Shown: piece by piece, positions 15,699 through 26,029 of the stretch | How positions within the stretch are numbered: the stretch's first letter is position 1 | How the letters are laid out: each line of letters begins with the position of its first letter | Source: Parabacteroides massiliensis | GTDB lineage: Bacteria > Bacteroidota > Bacteroidia > Bacteroidales > Tannerellaceae | Assembly: GCF_900155425.1 (NCBI RefSeq) | Contig: NZ_LT700189.1 | Location: 1,295,787 to 1,359,786 of the forward strand | Reading direction: 5' to 3' | DNA: 64,000 nucleotides | Position numbers and translations under genes: made by a program | Notes under the pieces: model-generated | What the model saw: the letters and a program-made list of their open reading frames with translations, nothing else | The model's database searches: none | What the model was told of the DNA's origin: nothing

Positions 15699-18692
15699 AT
15701 GAAAACTTCCAAACAGATGTCCTTGATGGGCATCGCAAAAGTTTCTACATTTTGTTTATTGGTTTCGGCTTTTTCCGCAAGTCCGCTGGACGTGAATGCG
15801 TCGGGTATGCCGGAGATAAACATTGTGCAGCAGAATAAGAAAGTGACAGGTACCGTGGTTGACAATTACGGCGATCCGGTTATTGGTGCTAATGTCGTTG
15901 TCAAAGGAACGACAATCGGTAATATTACCGATGTGAATGGTACATTTACAGTTGAAAATGTACCGGATAATGCAATATTGCAGATCTCTTATATCGGATT
16001 TAAGACTTTGGATGTTCCGGTAAAGGGACAGACTTCTTTAAATATCACATTGCAGGAGGATGCCGAAAACTTGCAAGAAGTGGTGGTTGTCGGTTACGGT
16101 TCTTCCGTGAAGAAGGACTTGACGACAGCCGTGACGAGTGTCAGTAGCAAAGATTTCTTGGCCGGTGCCGTGAACGACCCGATGCAGATGGTCGACGGTA
16201 AAGTGGCCGGTGTTGTCGTGAACAGTGTCGCTGCTGCCGACCCGAACACAAGCGGTAGCATCCAGGTACGTGGAGCTTCTTCTTTGAAAGCCGGCAACAG
16301 CCCGCTGATCGTGATTGACGGTATGCCGGGTGGCGACTTGCGTAACTTGGCGCAGTCCGATATCGAATCCATTACTGTATTGAAAGACGGTTCAGCCGCG
16401 GCTATCTACGGTTCTCGCGGTGCCAATGGCGTTATTTTGGTTACCACCAAGCAGGGTAAGTCGGGCAAGACAACCATTACATATGACGGATATGTCGAAC
16501 ATGACTTCGTGGCAAGCAAGCCCGATGTTTTGGATCCGGACACCTATTTGGAGAAGGTTACGGGAGCTGTTGATTACGGACATCGTACCAACTGGTATGA
16601 CGAGCTGATCAACAAGAACAATTTCGGTCATAACCACAATATTTCCTTGTCGGGCGGTAGCGAATCGACGATTTTCCGTCTGTCAACCAATTTCAAGGAC
16701 AAGGAAGGTTTGGATATCGCTTCCAAACGTAAGGAATATGGTTTGCGGAGTAATTTCAAGCATACGACATTGGAAGGCCTGTTGGAAGTGGGCGGTAATT
16801 TCTCTTATCGTGTGGCCGACGAAGATGATACGGACTACGGTTCGTTCAAACAGGCTGTCCAGTTGAACCCGACTTACAGCGTGGATGAAATGGATATATT
16901 CAAAGGTAATAGTTATTCATATAACCCGGTCAAAAACTTGACGGAACAGGAAAACGGCGCAAAACAGGAATATTCCACGGTTGACCTGAATGTGAAGTTG
17001 AACATCTTGAAAAACCTGAACACCGAGTTGAGGCTGGGGCGTCAGGGACACAACAAGAAACAATCCCAATACAAGTTCAAAACACACCGGGATTGTATCA
17101 ACGGAGGCTATAATGGTTATGCTTTCTTGAAACAAGAGGCTTGGACCGATTGGACGTTGGAATGGTTGGGCAACTACTCCTTCAAGATCAACGACGTGCA
17201 TGACTTCAAGATCATGGGCGGTTATTCTTTCCAGCAGTTCGATTACGAATGGTTCTCGGCTTCCAACCGCGATTTCCCATCAGACGCTTTCTTGTATAAC
17301 TATATCCAAGGTGGTGATTACGAAAAGGTAAGCGGCCGTTTGGGTATGGAATCTCATAAGGAAGAAGAAAAGACGATCGCATTCTTGGGGCGTGTCAATT
17401 ATAACTGGAATGACGTGATCTTGTTTACCGGATCTTTGCGCCATGAAGGAAACTCCAAGTTCGGAGCCGACCATAAGTGGGGGCTTTTCCCGGCAGCATC
17501 TGCCGCTTGGCGTGTATCCAAATTGCCGGTATTCGAAAACAGTTCGGTTGTTGACGATTTAAAGCTTCGTTTTTCTTACGGTGTGACCGGGCGTTCCGGA
17601 TTCAGCCGCTATACGGCACAGGCTATATATACCGGTTACGGTCAGTATTATAGCGACACGTATGGCCAGTTTATCATGGGATACGGACCGGGTAACAATC
17701 CTAACTATGATTTGTCTTGGGAAAAACAGATATCTTATAACTTGGGTATTGACTACACTTTGTTCAACTCTCGCCTGTCCGGTAGCTTCGATGCGTTCGT
17801 GCGTGAAGGACGTGACATTATCGGCGACTACAACGTTCCGCTTCCTCCGTATTTGCATTCGACGATTGTGGCAAACGTAGGTACGACTACGTCTAAAGGT
17901 TTTGAATTTCAGGTGAATTGGGATGCTGTACAGACGAAGGATTTCTCTTATTCGACAAACTTGAATTTTGCTTATACGAAATCCAAACTGAAATCATTCT
18001 CCAATGAAAAGTACCAGTTGGGATATATCGAAGGTGATGGTTTCCCGTCTCCGGGTAACCCCGGTTCTGCCCAGCGTTTGGAAGATGGTGTCGAGATTGG
18101 TTCTTTCTATGGATTCCGTTATGCGGGTGTAGACGATGCCGGCAACATTCTGATTTGGGAAAAAGGAGAAAAAGGCGGCACTACGAAGTTGGGTACCGAC
18201 GGTGACGAACATGACAAGGTGTATTTGGAAGGAACAGGTGTTCCCAAATGGGAATTGTCTTGGGGCAACACCTTCAGATACAAAGATTTCGATTTGTCGT
18301 TGTTCTTCCGTGGCCGTTTCCGTTACAAGGTTATGAACCAGTATGAAATGTATTATGGCTTGCAAGTGATAGCTTCTGATAACAAGTTGGCTTCCGCATA
18401 CGAAGAAAATGCTCATATCAAGGGACCGAAAGTGATTTGCGATTATTTCTTGCAGAATGGTAATTATTTGCGTTTGGACAACATCACGTTGGGATGGACT
18501 CCGAAATTGAATACGAAGTGGATTTCCAATTTACGTGTGTATGGTACATTGAAGAATGTATTTACATTGACAAAGTATTCGGGTGTGGATCCGACGACGG
18601 TGACGACAACTGGTTTGTGGCCGGGAATCGGTGGCATGGAAGTATATCCGACTGCCAGAAATCTGACGTTTGGCGTACAAATCACTTATTAA
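15699..18692 (+). CDS. SusC/RagA TonB-linked outer membrane transporter, copy 1
   Basis: 997 residues. Signal peptide to about 35, then a carboxypeptidase-D-like regulatory domain (KVTGTVVDNYGDPVIGANVVVKG...), the LQEVVVVGYGSSVKKDL segment that precedes the plug in SusC proteins, a plug domain (IQVRGASSLKAGNSPLIVIDG, GSAAAIYGSRGANGVILVTTK) and a 22-strand-type barrel ending in an aromatic residue (FGVQITY). It forms the outer membrane channel for oligosaccharides with the SusD lid encoded 19 bp downstream. Outside the signal peptide it is nearly identical to the copy at 21077, and the last third is almost unchanged at DNA level. Confidence 0.95.
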   Translation: MKTSKQMSLMGIAKVSTFCLLVSAFSASPLDVNASGMPEINIVQQNKKVTGTVVDNYGDPVIGANVVVKGTTIGNITDVNGTFTVENVPDNAILQISYIGFKTLDVPVKGQTSLNITLQEDAENLQEVVVVGYGSSVKKDLTTAVTSVSSKDFLAGAVNDPMQMVDGKVAGVVVNSVAAADPNTSGSIQVRGASSLKAGNSPLIVIDGMPGGDLRNLAQSDIESITVLKDGSAAAIYGSRGANGVILVTTKQGKSGKTTITYDGYVEHDFVASKPDVLDPDTYLEKVTGAVDYGHRTNWYDELINKNNFGHNHNISLSGGSESTIFRLSTNFKDKEGLDIASKRKEYGLRSNFKHTTLEGLLEVGGNFSYRVADEDDTDYGSFKQAVQLNPTYSVDEMDIFKGNSYSYNPVKNLTEQENGAKQEYSTVDLNVKLNILKNLNTELRLGRQGHNKKQSQYKFKTHRDCINGGYNGYAFLKQEAWTDWTLEWLGNYSFKINDVHDFKIMGGYSFQQFDYEWFSASNRDFPSDAFLYNYIQGGDYEKVSGRLGMESHKEEEKTIAFLGRVNYNWNDVILFTGSLRHEGNSKFGADHKWGLFPAASAAWRVSKLPVFENSSVVDDLKLRFSYGVTGRSGFSRYTAQAIYTGYGQYYSDTYGQFIMGYGPGNNPNYDLSWEKQISYNLGIDYTLFNSRLSGSFDAFVREGRDIIGDYNVPLPPYLHSTIVANVGTTTSKGFEFQVNWDAVQTKDFSYSTNLNFAYTKSKLKSFSNEKYQLGYIEGDGFPSPGNPGSAQRLEDGVEIGSFYGFRYAGVDDAGNILIWEKGEKGGTTKLGTDGDEHDKVYLEGTGVPKWELSWGNTFRYKDFDLSLFFRGRFRYKVMNQYEMYYGLQVIASDNKLASAYEENAHIKGPKVICDYFLQNGNYLRLDNITLGWTPKLNTKWISNLRVYGTLKNVFTLTKYSGVDPTTVTTTGLWPGIGGMEVYPTARNLTFGVQITY

Positions 18693-18711
18693 TCAAATTA
18701 GGAGACAGAAC

Positions 18712-20505
18712 ATGAAAAAGATAAAATTATTATGCGCTGCCGGTTTGTTGGGTGCTCTTGCCATGACATCTTGTACGGACCTGACAGAAAAAGTATATTC
18801 GGATTTGGTGAGAGACAATTACTATACCGATAAATTATCCGTAGAGGCTGCCGTAGTCCGTTGTTTCGAACATAGTGACAATGTTACGTGGCGTGGTGAT
18901 ATCTGGAAATTGCAGGAATTGACCGGCGACCATTTTGTTTGGACGCAGAAAGGGCGTCATGGATATGATGACGGTCAGTGGATTCGCCTGCACGAACACA
19001 AATGGAACTATATCCAAGGGCAGGTGAATGGTGCTTGGGTGGCTTCTTATCAGTGTATCAGCCAGGTAAACACCGTATTGCGTGACTTCAATACGGTTGA
19101 TTTCAGTGCAATTGGCGTTACGGAGGAGGAAAAGAGTGCTTATTACAGCGATTTGCGTGTGCTACGCGCTTGGTATTATATGTTCTTGTTGGACTTTTAC
19201 CGCCAAGTGCCTATTGCCACGGAAGAGCAGGCTGCCGATGAAATAGTTCCTCAAAGCACGGCTAAGGAAGTGTTTGATTTTATCGAGTCGGAGTTGAAAG
19301 AATGTATCCCGACATTACCGAAAGAAAAACGTCTTGGTCGTTGGACACAAGGACCGGCAGCGGGCCTGTTGGTTCGCCTCTACCTGAATGCAAATGTTTG
19401 GGTAAATGAAGACCATTATCAGGATTGCAAGCAGTGGGCAGAAGATATTATCGCCGGAAAGTATGGCACGTATAGCATCAACCAGCAAGACTATCGTGAT
19501 CCGTTCCGTTCCGGTATCAATAACTACCAGTCTCCCGAAAATATGTTTGAATTCTGGCATGAACGTGGCCGTTTGGAACAACAGACGATGTGGGGAGACG
19601 GCATGCACTATTCAGCAGCCCAGACAATCGGCAGTGACGGTGGCGGAAACAACGGTATCCATTTGCAGCCTTCACGCGACTTCCAGGGGAATGTCTACCA
19701 GTTTGCGAGCGGACTTGGAAATCCGTTTGAAAAGTATGCAAAATGCGATTACCGCGTGATTCCGTTCCATACCACGGATGCAAAGGGCGGTTATGAAGGT
19801 TTCTTCCTGCAAGGTGCGCAGATGAAATACGATGAAGCGAAACAGTTTGGTTTTACGGATGAAAATGTAAACGGGTCAGAGGAATGGACTGGTTTCCCAC
19901 TGGTATTTGTCGACCAGGTAGGACGTTTCTCCGAAGACAAGTCGTTGAATGCCGATAATAAACGCCAGGTATTGTTGGACGCTGCTGCCCGTGGCGGTTA
20001 TTTCATTTGTAATGATGCCGATGTGATATCCAAAGGGTCTCAGGTGACAACCGGTGAAGAGAATTCCGGTTTCCGTTTCAATAAATTCCCTTATTTGCCG
20101 GATCATGACGGTCTGTTCCGTTCTCAGTCCACTCCTGAAATGCGCTTGTCCGAGATGTATTACTCTTTGGCAGAATGCTATTACAGAGAAGGGAATAAGG
20201 CAAAGGCAGCAGAACTGCTGGATTATGTACGGGTAAGGAATTACCCTGCGGAGGAATGGCCGAAATATAGCTATGTGGCAAATCCGGATAAGTTGACAGA
20301 CGCCGAGTTTTTGGATGAATGGGGACGCGAGTTCATCGGTGAACGCCGCCGCCGTGTCGATCTGATCCGTTGGAACAAGTTCCATGAAGAATGGTGGAAT
20401 AAGGAGAAAGACGCTACGGACAAAGAGTATAGCTATTTCCCGATTCCTCAGAGACAGTTGAACGCAAGTCCGATCCTGAAGCAAACGACTCCGGGTTGGG
20501 AATAA
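18712..20505 (+). CDS. SusD/RagB glycan-binding lipoprotein, copy 1
   Basis: 597 residues from ATG 18712, preceded by AGGAGA at 18700. Lipoprotein signal with Cys21 in MTSC. The body has the SusD pattern: helical TPR-like N-terminal part (LRVLRAWYYMFLLDFYRQVPIATE), a RLYLNANVW helix, and a C-terminal EMRLSEMYYSLAECYYREGNKAKAAELLDYVRVRNY segment followed by EFIGERRRRVDLIRW. It should cap the SusC1 channel on the cell surface and bind the glycan. Near-duplicate of 24093-25886. Confidence 0.95.
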   Translation: MKKIKLLCAAGLLGALAMTSCTDLTEKVYSDLVRDNYYTDKLSVEAAVVRCFEHSDNVTWRGDIWKLQELTGDHFVWTQKGRHGYDDGQWIRLHEHKWNYIQGQVNGAWVASYQCISQVNTVLRDFNTVDFSAIGVTEEEKSAYYSDLRVLRAWYYMFLLDFYRQVPIATEEQAADEIVPQSTAKEVFDFIESELKECIPTLPKEKRLGRWTQGPAAGLLVRLYLNANVWVNEDHYQDCKQWAEDIIAGKYGTYSINQQDYRDPFRSGINNYQSPENMFEFWHERGRLEQQTMWGDGMHYSAAQTIGSDGGGNNGIHLQPSRDFQGNVYQFASGLGNPFEKYAKCDYRVIPFHTTDAKGGYEGFFLQGAQMKYDEAKQFGFTDENVNGSEEWTGFPLVFVDQVGRFSEDKSLNADNKRQVLLDAAARGGYFICNDADVISKGSQVTTGEENSGFRFNKFPYLPDHDGLFRSQSTPEMRLSEMYYSLAECYYREGNKAKAAELLDYVRVRNYPAEEWPKYSYVANPDKLTDAEFLDEWGREFIGERRRRVDLIRWNKFHEEWWNKEKDATDKEYSYFPIPQRQLNASPILKQTTPGWE

Positions 20506-20553
20506 TATGATGGTCAAACCTGAAGGAACAGCTGTTTTTTCAGAATAAATAGG

Positions 20554-20590
20554 AAAAGTCTGCCAAGAGCGTTATTCTTGGCAGACTTTT
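20554..20590 (+). terminator. terminator after susD1
   Basis: Perfect stem AAAAGTCTGCCAAG (20554-20567) with CTTGGCAGACTTTT (20577-20590) and following TT. Confidence 0.85.
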
Positions 20591-20874
20591 TTGTTGATAT
20601 ACCCTTGCTTCTTATTTGTAATCCTATCCCTTATTGTCAAATATTTTCATATTCTTAAAAAAAACGATTGGTTCAAATCGAAACTACTACTGCATCTAAT
20701 TCGGTTTTCTACCCTGTTTAATTCAATTTTCCCTATAGGGTAATATTTTTTAACAAACAAGGTTTTTTGTATAATGCTTAGATTAAGGATTTTATGATAT
20801 ATGGCTGTTTAAGGAGGGGGATATTGTCATTTTTTTGAACAGGGAGGGGATCGGTGGAGAATCCAGTAGCAAAG

Positions 20875-20979
20875 GTGTCATGGATGTTCAAAAATGTGTC
20901 ATAATCAACAGCTATGTAAAAATGGTACTCTTTTGGCGTTTTAGTGTTACTTCTTTCATGTTAAGATCTTCTAATATTG
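20875..20979 (+). promoter_or_regulatory. susCD2 promoter with HTCS-type operator blocks
   Basis: GTGTCAT (20875) and GTGTCAT (20896) as direct repeats 21 bp apart, TGGTACTCTTTTG (20923), AGTGTTACT (20943) and -7 box TAATATTG (20972). Distances to the -7 box: 97, 76, 49 and 26 bp (GTTACT at 20946). The preceding 20591-20874 is AT-rich with no gene seen. Confidence 0.75.
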
Positions 20980-21076
20980 CTGTCGAATTACAAAAATAGA
21001 AGAAAAGGCAGAATAGAGATTCCCCCTGTCTTTTATAATGTAACCATGTTATAGTGTTAAACTAAAAAGCAAAAAA

Positions 21077-24073
21077 ATGATGAAAGAATCTAAGCTATTA
21101 TCCCCAAAAGGGATGGTGAAGGCCTCAGTCTTGTGCTTGTTAATGTCTGCTTTTTCTGTTAGTACCGCATTTGCCATTCCGTTATCGGATAGTGATGTGA
21201 TGGTCATGCAGCAGGATAGGACTTTGACGGGTACTGTAGTCGATAACTTCGGCGATCCGATTATTGGAGCCAATGTTATCGTTAAAGGAACAACGATCGG
21301 TAATATTACCGATGTAAGCGGTACATTTACTGTCGAAAATGTACCGCTTAATGCTGTATTACAAATTTCTTATATTGGTTTTAAAACATTAGAAGTTCCG
21401 GTAAAAGGTCAGACTACCTTTCGGATCACTTTGCAGGAAGACCTTGAGCAATTGCAAGAAGTCGTGGTAGTCGGTTACGGTTCTTCCGTGAAGAAAGACT
21501 TGACAACAGCGGTTACGAGTGTCAGTAGCAAAGACTTCTTGGCCGGCGCAGTGAACGACCCGATGCAGATGGTCGATGGTAAAGTAGCCGGTGTTGTAGT
21601 TAACAGTGTTGCCGCAGCCGACCCGAACACAAGCGGTAGCATCCAGGTACGTGGAGCTTCTTCTTTGAAAGCCGGCAACAGCCCGCTGATCGTGATTGAC
21701 GGTATGCCGGGCGGAGATTTGCGTAATTTGGCGCAGTCGGATATCGAATCCATTACTGTATTGAAAGACGGTTCTGCCGCAGCTATCTACGGTTCTCGCG
21801 GTGCAAACGGTGTAATATTGGTAACGACCAAGCAAGGAAGAGCAGGAAAGACGACCATCACGTATGACGGATATGTCGAACATGACTTTGTCGCGAGTAA
21901 GCCGGATGTTTTGGGGGCGGATGCATATCTGGAAAAAGTTACAGGTGCTGTCGAGTATGGACATCGTACCAATTGGTATGACGAATTGATCAATAAAAAT
22001 AATTTCGGCCACAATCACAATATTTCCTTGTCCGGCGGTAGCGAATCGACGATTTTCCGTATGTCTGCGAATTTCAAGGGCAAGGAGGGTTTGGATATCG
22101 CTTCCAATCGTAAAGAGTATGGGCTGCGTGGAAACTTCAAACATACTACTCTGGAAGGCTTGGTTGAAGTCGGTGGAAATTTTTCTTACCGTGTCGCCGA
22201 CGAGGATTATACGGACTATGCTTCGTTCAAGCAAGCTGTCCAGTTAAACCCGACTTACAGCGTGGACGAAATGGATATATTCAAAGGTAACAGCTACTCT
22301 TTCAACCCGATCAAGAACTTGACGGAACAGGAAAATGGAGCAAGACAGGAATATTCCACGATCGACTTGAACTTAAAGCTGAACATTCTTAAAAATCTGA
22401 ACACCGAGTTGAAGCTTGGTCGTCAGGGGCACAACAAGAAACAGTCTCAGTATAAGTTTAAGACACATAAGGATTGTATCAATGGAAATTACAATGGTTA
22501 TGCGTTCTTGAAACAGGAAGCCTGGACAGACTGGACGTTGGAATGGTTGGGCAACTATTCGTTCAAGATCAATGACGAACATGATTTCAAAATCATGGGC
22601 GGTTATTCCTACCAGCAATTCGATTACGAATGGTTTTCGGCATCGAACCGTGATTTTCCTTCCGATGCTTTCTTATATAATTATATCCAAGGTGGCGAGT
22701 ACGAAAAGGTGAACGGCCGTTTGGGTATGGAATCTCATAAGGAAGAAGAAAAAACGATTGCATTTTTGGGACGTATCAACTATAATTGGAATGATGTATT
22801 CCTGTTTACCGGATCTCTGCGTCATGAAGGTAACTCCAAATTTGGTGAAGACCATAAGTGGGGGCTTTTCCCGGCGGCATCCGCTGCTTGGCGCGTGTCC
22901 AAATTGCCGGTGTTCGAAAACAGTTCTGCCGTTGACGATTTGAAACTTCGTGTTTCGTATGGTGTGACCGGACGTTCCGGATTCGACCGTTATACGGCAC
23001 AAGCTAAATATTCTGGATACGGGCAGTATTATAGTGATACCTACGGCAAGTTTATCATGGGATATGGACCGGGCAACAACCCGAACTATGACTTGGCTTG
23101 GGAAAAACAAATCTCTTACAATTTAGGTATCGATTATACCTTGTTCAACTCTCGTTTGTCCGGTAGCTTTGATGCATTCGTTCGTGAAGGTCGTGATGTA
23201 ATCGGTGAATATCCGGTTCCTTTACCTCCGTATCTGCATGATAAAATCTATGCCAATGTAGGTACGACGACCTCTAAAGGTTTTGAATTACAGGTGAATT
23301 GGGATGCTGTGCAGACGAAGGATTTCTCTTATTCGACAAACTTGAATTTGGCCTATACAAAATCCAAGTTGAAATCTTTCTCCAATGAAAAGTACCAGTT
23401 GGGTTATATCGAGGGCGACGGTTTCCCTTCTCCGGGTAATCCGGGTTCGGCCCAGCGTTTGGAAGACGGAATCGAGATCGGTTCTTTCTATGGGTTCCGT
23501 TATGCAGGCGTAGATGATGCCGGAAATATCATGATTTGGGAAAAAGGTGCAGAAGGTGGCACAACGAAGTTAGGGGCTGATGGCGACGAACAAGACAAAG
23601 TTTATCTGGAAGGAACAGGCGTTCCCAAATGGGAATTGTCTTGGGGCAACACGTTCAGATACAAAGATTTTGATTTGTCGTTGTTCTTCCGTGGCCGTTT
23701 CCGCTATCAGGTAATGAACCAATATGAAATGTATTATGGCTTGCAAGTGATAGCTTCTGATAACAAGTTGGCTTCCGCATACGAAGAAAATGCTCATATC
23801 AAGGGGCCGAAAGTGATTTGCGACTACTTCTTGCAGAATGGTAATTATTTGCGTTTGGATAATATCACGTTGGGATGGACTCCGAAATTGAAAACTAAGT
23901 GGGTTTCCAATTTACGTGTGTATAGTACGTTGAAGAATGTATTTACATTGACAAAGTATTCGGGTGTGGATCCGACGACGGTGACGACAACTGGTTTGTG
24001 GCCGGGAATCGGTGGCATGGAAGTATATCCGACCGCAAGAAATATGACGTTTGGTGTACAAATCACTTATTAA
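21077..24073 (+). CDS. SusC/RagA TonB-linked outer membrane transporter, copy 2
   Basis: 998 residues, same domain order as copy 1. The signal peptide and first mature residues differ clearly (KLLSPKGMVKASVLCLLMSA; SDSDVMVMQQDRT), while the plug and barrel differ only by scattered substitutions, such as EYPVPLPPYLHDKI for DYNVPLPPYLHSTI and GADGDEQD for GTDGDEHD. Start may be ATG 21077 or 21080. DNA identity is patchy: many silent changes in some blocks and none over long stretches toward the 3' end, a sign of gene conversion between the copies. Paired with susD2, 19 bp downstream. Confidence 0.95.
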   Translation: MMKESKLLSPKGMVKASVLCLLMSAFSVSTAFAIPLSDSDVMVMQQDRTLTGTVVDNFGDPIIGANVIVKGTTIGNITDVSGTFTVENVPLNAVLQISYIGFKTLEVPVKGQTTFRITLQEDLEQLQEVVVVGYGSSVKKDLTTAVTSVSSKDFLAGAVNDPMQMVDGKVAGVVVNSVAAADPNTSGSIQVRGASSLKAGNSPLIVIDGMPGGDLRNLAQSDIESITVLKDGSAAAIYGSRGANGVILVTTKQGRAGKTTITYDGYVEHDFVASKPDVLGADAYLEKVTGAVEYGHRTNWYDELINKNNFGHNHNISLSGGSESTIFRMSANFKGKEGLDIASNRKEYGLRGNFKHTTLEGLVEVGGNFSYRVADEDYTDYASFKQAVQLNPTYSVDEMDIFKGNSYSFNPIKNLTEQENGARQEYSTIDLNLKLNILKNLNTELKLGRQGHNKKQSQYKFKTHKDCINGNYNGYAFLKQEAWTDWTLEWLGNYSFKINDEHDFKIMGGYSYQQFDYEWFSASNRDFPSDAFLYNYIQGGEYEKVNGRLGMESHKEEEKTIAFLGRINYNWNDVFLFTGSLRHEGNSKFGEDHKWGLFPAASAAWRVSKLPVFENSSAVDDLKLRVSYGVTGRSGFDRYTAQAKYSGYGQYYSDTYGKFIMGYGPGNNPNYDLAWEKQISYNLGIDYTLFNSRLSGSFDAFVREGRDVIGEYPVPLPPYLHDKIYANVGTTTSKGFELQVNWDAVQTKDFSYSTNLNLAYTKSKLKSFSNEKYQLGYIEGDGFPSPGNPGSAQRLEDGIEIGSFYGFRYAGVDDAGNIMIWEKGAEGGTTKLGADGDEQDKVYLEGTGVPKWELSWGNTFRYKDFDLSLFFRGRFRYQVMNQYEMYYGLQVIASDNKLASAYEENAHIKGPKVICDYFLQNGNYLRLDNITLGWTPKLKTKWVSNLRVYSTLKNVFTLTKYSGVDPTTVTTTGLWPGIGGMEVYPTARNMTFGVQITY

Positions 24074-24092
24074 TCAAATTAGGAGACAGAAC

Positions 24093-25886
24093 ATGAAAAA
24101 GATAAAATTATTATGCGCTGCCGGTTTGTTGGGTGCTCTTGCCATGACATCTTGTACGGACCTGACAGAAAAAGTATATTCGGATTTGGTGAGAGACAAT
24201 TATTATACGGATAAATTGTCTGTTGAAGCAGCCGTAGTCCGTTGTTTCGAACATAGTGACAATGTTACGTGGCGTGGTGATATCTGGAAATTGCAGGAAT
24301 TGACCGGCGACCATTTTGTTTGGACGCAGAAAGGGCGTCATGGATATGATGACGGTCAGTGGATTCGCCTGCACGAACACAAATGGAACTATATCCAGGG
24401 GCAGATCAATGGTGCCTGGGTGAACTCTTATCAGTGCATCAGCCAGGTGAATACGGTTCTACGCGATTTCAATACAATTGATTTCGGGGCGATTGGTATT
24501 ACAGAAGAGGAAAAAAGCGCTTATTACAGTGATCTGCGTACATTGCGTGCCTGGTATTATATGTTTTTGCTGGACTTCTTCCGTCAGGTTCCGATTGCAA
24601 CTGAACAGCAAGCTACAGATGAGATCGTATCTCAAAGCACGACGAAAGAAGTGTTTGATTTTATTGAATCCGAATTAAAGGAAGTTATCCCGACATTACC
24701 GAAAGAAAAACGTCTTGGTCGTTGGACACAAGGACCGGCAGCGGGCCTGTTGGTTCGCCTCTACCTGAATGCAAATGTTTGGGTAAATGAAGACCATTAT
24801 CAGGATTGCAAGCAGTGGGCTGAAGATATTATCGCCGGGAAGTATGGCACGTATAGCATCAACCAGCAAGACTATCGTGATCCGTTCCGTTCCGGTATCA
24901 ATAACTACCAGTCTCCAGAAAACATGTTTGAATTCTGGCATGAACGTGGCCGTTTGGAACAACAGACGATGTGGGCAGATGGTATGCACTATTCGGCAGC
25001 CCAGACAATCGGTAGTGACGGTGGCGGAAACAACGGTATCCATTTGCAGCCTTCACGCGACTTCCAGGGGAATGTCTACCAGTTTGCGAGCGGACTTGGA
25101 AATCCGTTTGAAAAGTATGCAAAATGCGATTACCGCGTGATCCCGTTCCATACCACGGATGCAAAGGGAGGTTATGAAGGTTTCTTCCTGCAAGGTGCGC
25201 AGATGAAATACGATGAAGCGAAACAGTTTGGTTTTACGGATGAAAATGTAAACGGATCAGAGGAATGGACCGGTTTCCCGTTGATTTTTGTCGACCAGGT
25301 AGGACGTTTCTCCGAAGACAAATCCTTGAATAGTGAGAACAAGAAGCAGTATTTATTGGAGGTCGCTGCCCGTGGCGGTTATTTCATTTGTAATGATGCT
25401 GATGTGATATCCAAAGGGTCTCAGGTGACAACCGGTGAAGAGAACTCAGGTTTCCGTTTCAATAAATTCCCTTATTTGCCGGATCATGACGGTCTGTTCC
25501 GTTCTCAGTCCACTCCTGAAATGCGTTTGTCCGAGATGTATTACTCTTTGGCAGAATGCTATTACAGAGAAGGGAATAAGGCAAAGGCAGCAGAACTGCT
25601 GGATTATGTACGGGTAAGGAATTACCCTGCGGAGGAATGGCCGAAATATAGCTATGTGGCAAATCCGGATAAGTTGACAGACGCCGAGTTTTTGGATGAA
25701 TGGGGACGCGAGTTCATCGGTGAACGCCGCCGCCGTGTCGATCTGATCCGTTGGAACAAGTTCCATGAAGAATGGTGGAATAAGGAGAAAGACGCTACGG
25801 ACAAAGAGTATAGCTATTTCCCGATTCCTCAGAGACAGTTGAACGCAAGTCCGGTCCTGAAGCAAACGACTCCGGGTTGGGACTGA
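24093..25886 (+). CDS. SusD/RagB glycan-binding lipoprotein, copy 2
   Basis: 597 residues from ATG 24093 with the same AGGAGA ribosome-binding site as copy 1 and Cys21 lipidation site. Nearly the same protein as susD1; differences cluster at about residues 105-200 (QINGAWVNSYQC; GAIGITEEEKSA; RTLRAWYYMFLLDFFRQ) and near SLNSENKKQYLLEV. The 5' end is unchanged at DNA level from the end of susC into susD. Surface glycan binding with SusC2. Confidence 0.95.
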   Translation: MKKIKLLCAAGLLGALAMTSCTDLTEKVYSDLVRDNYYTDKLSVEAAVVRCFEHSDNVTWRGDIWKLQELTGDHFVWTQKGRHGYDDGQWIRLHEHKWNYIQGQINGAWVNSYQCISQVNTVLRDFNTIDFGAIGITEEEKSAYYSDLRTLRAWYYMFLLDFFRQVPIATEQQATDEIVSQSTTKEVFDFIESELKEVIPTLPKEKRLGRWTQGPAAGLLVRLYLNANVWVNEDHYQDCKQWAEDIIAGKYGTYSINQQDYRDPFRSGINNYQSPENMFEFWHERGRLEQQTMWADGMHYSAAQTIGSDGGGNNGIHLQPSRDFQGNVYQFASGLGNPFEKYAKCDYRVIPFHTTDAKGGYEGFFLQGAQMKYDEAKQFGFTDENVNGSEEWTGFPLIFVDQVGRFSEDKSLNSENKKQYLLEVAARGGYFICNDADVISKGSQVTTGEENSGFRFNKFPYLPDHDGLFRSQSTPEMRLSEMYYSLAECYYREGNKAKAAELLDYVRVRNYPAEEWPKYSYVANPDKLTDAEFLDEWGREFIGERRRRVDLIRWNKFHEEWWNKEKDATDKEYSYFPIPQRQLNASPVLKQTTPGWD

Positions 25887-25920
25887 AAATGCATGACCGA
25901 CCGAAAGAATAGCTGTTTTG

Positions 25921-25950
25921 AATATTAACGTAGCACTTAATTATAGATAT
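25921..25950 (+). repeat. intergenic motif AATATTAAC-GTA-GCACTTAATTATA, copy 1
   Basis: Almost the same sequence recurs at 32086-32115 with one extra base. Both lie shortly after a gene stop and a few tens of bases before a hairpin. Confidence 0.5.
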
Positions 25951-25975
25951 AGGCTATTTTGAGGGAATAATCAGA

Positions 25976-26006
25976 CAAGCCTGCTAAGTTTTTCTTGGCA
26001 GGCTTG
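25976..26006 (+). terminator. hairpin after susD2
   Basis: CAAGCCTGCTAAG (25976-25988) pairs with CTTGGCAGGCTTG (25994-26006). It resembles the susD1 terminator but has no following T run, so it may be weak. Confidence 0.55.
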
Positions 26007-26029
26007 TACGGCTTTACGAAAGATCAAGG

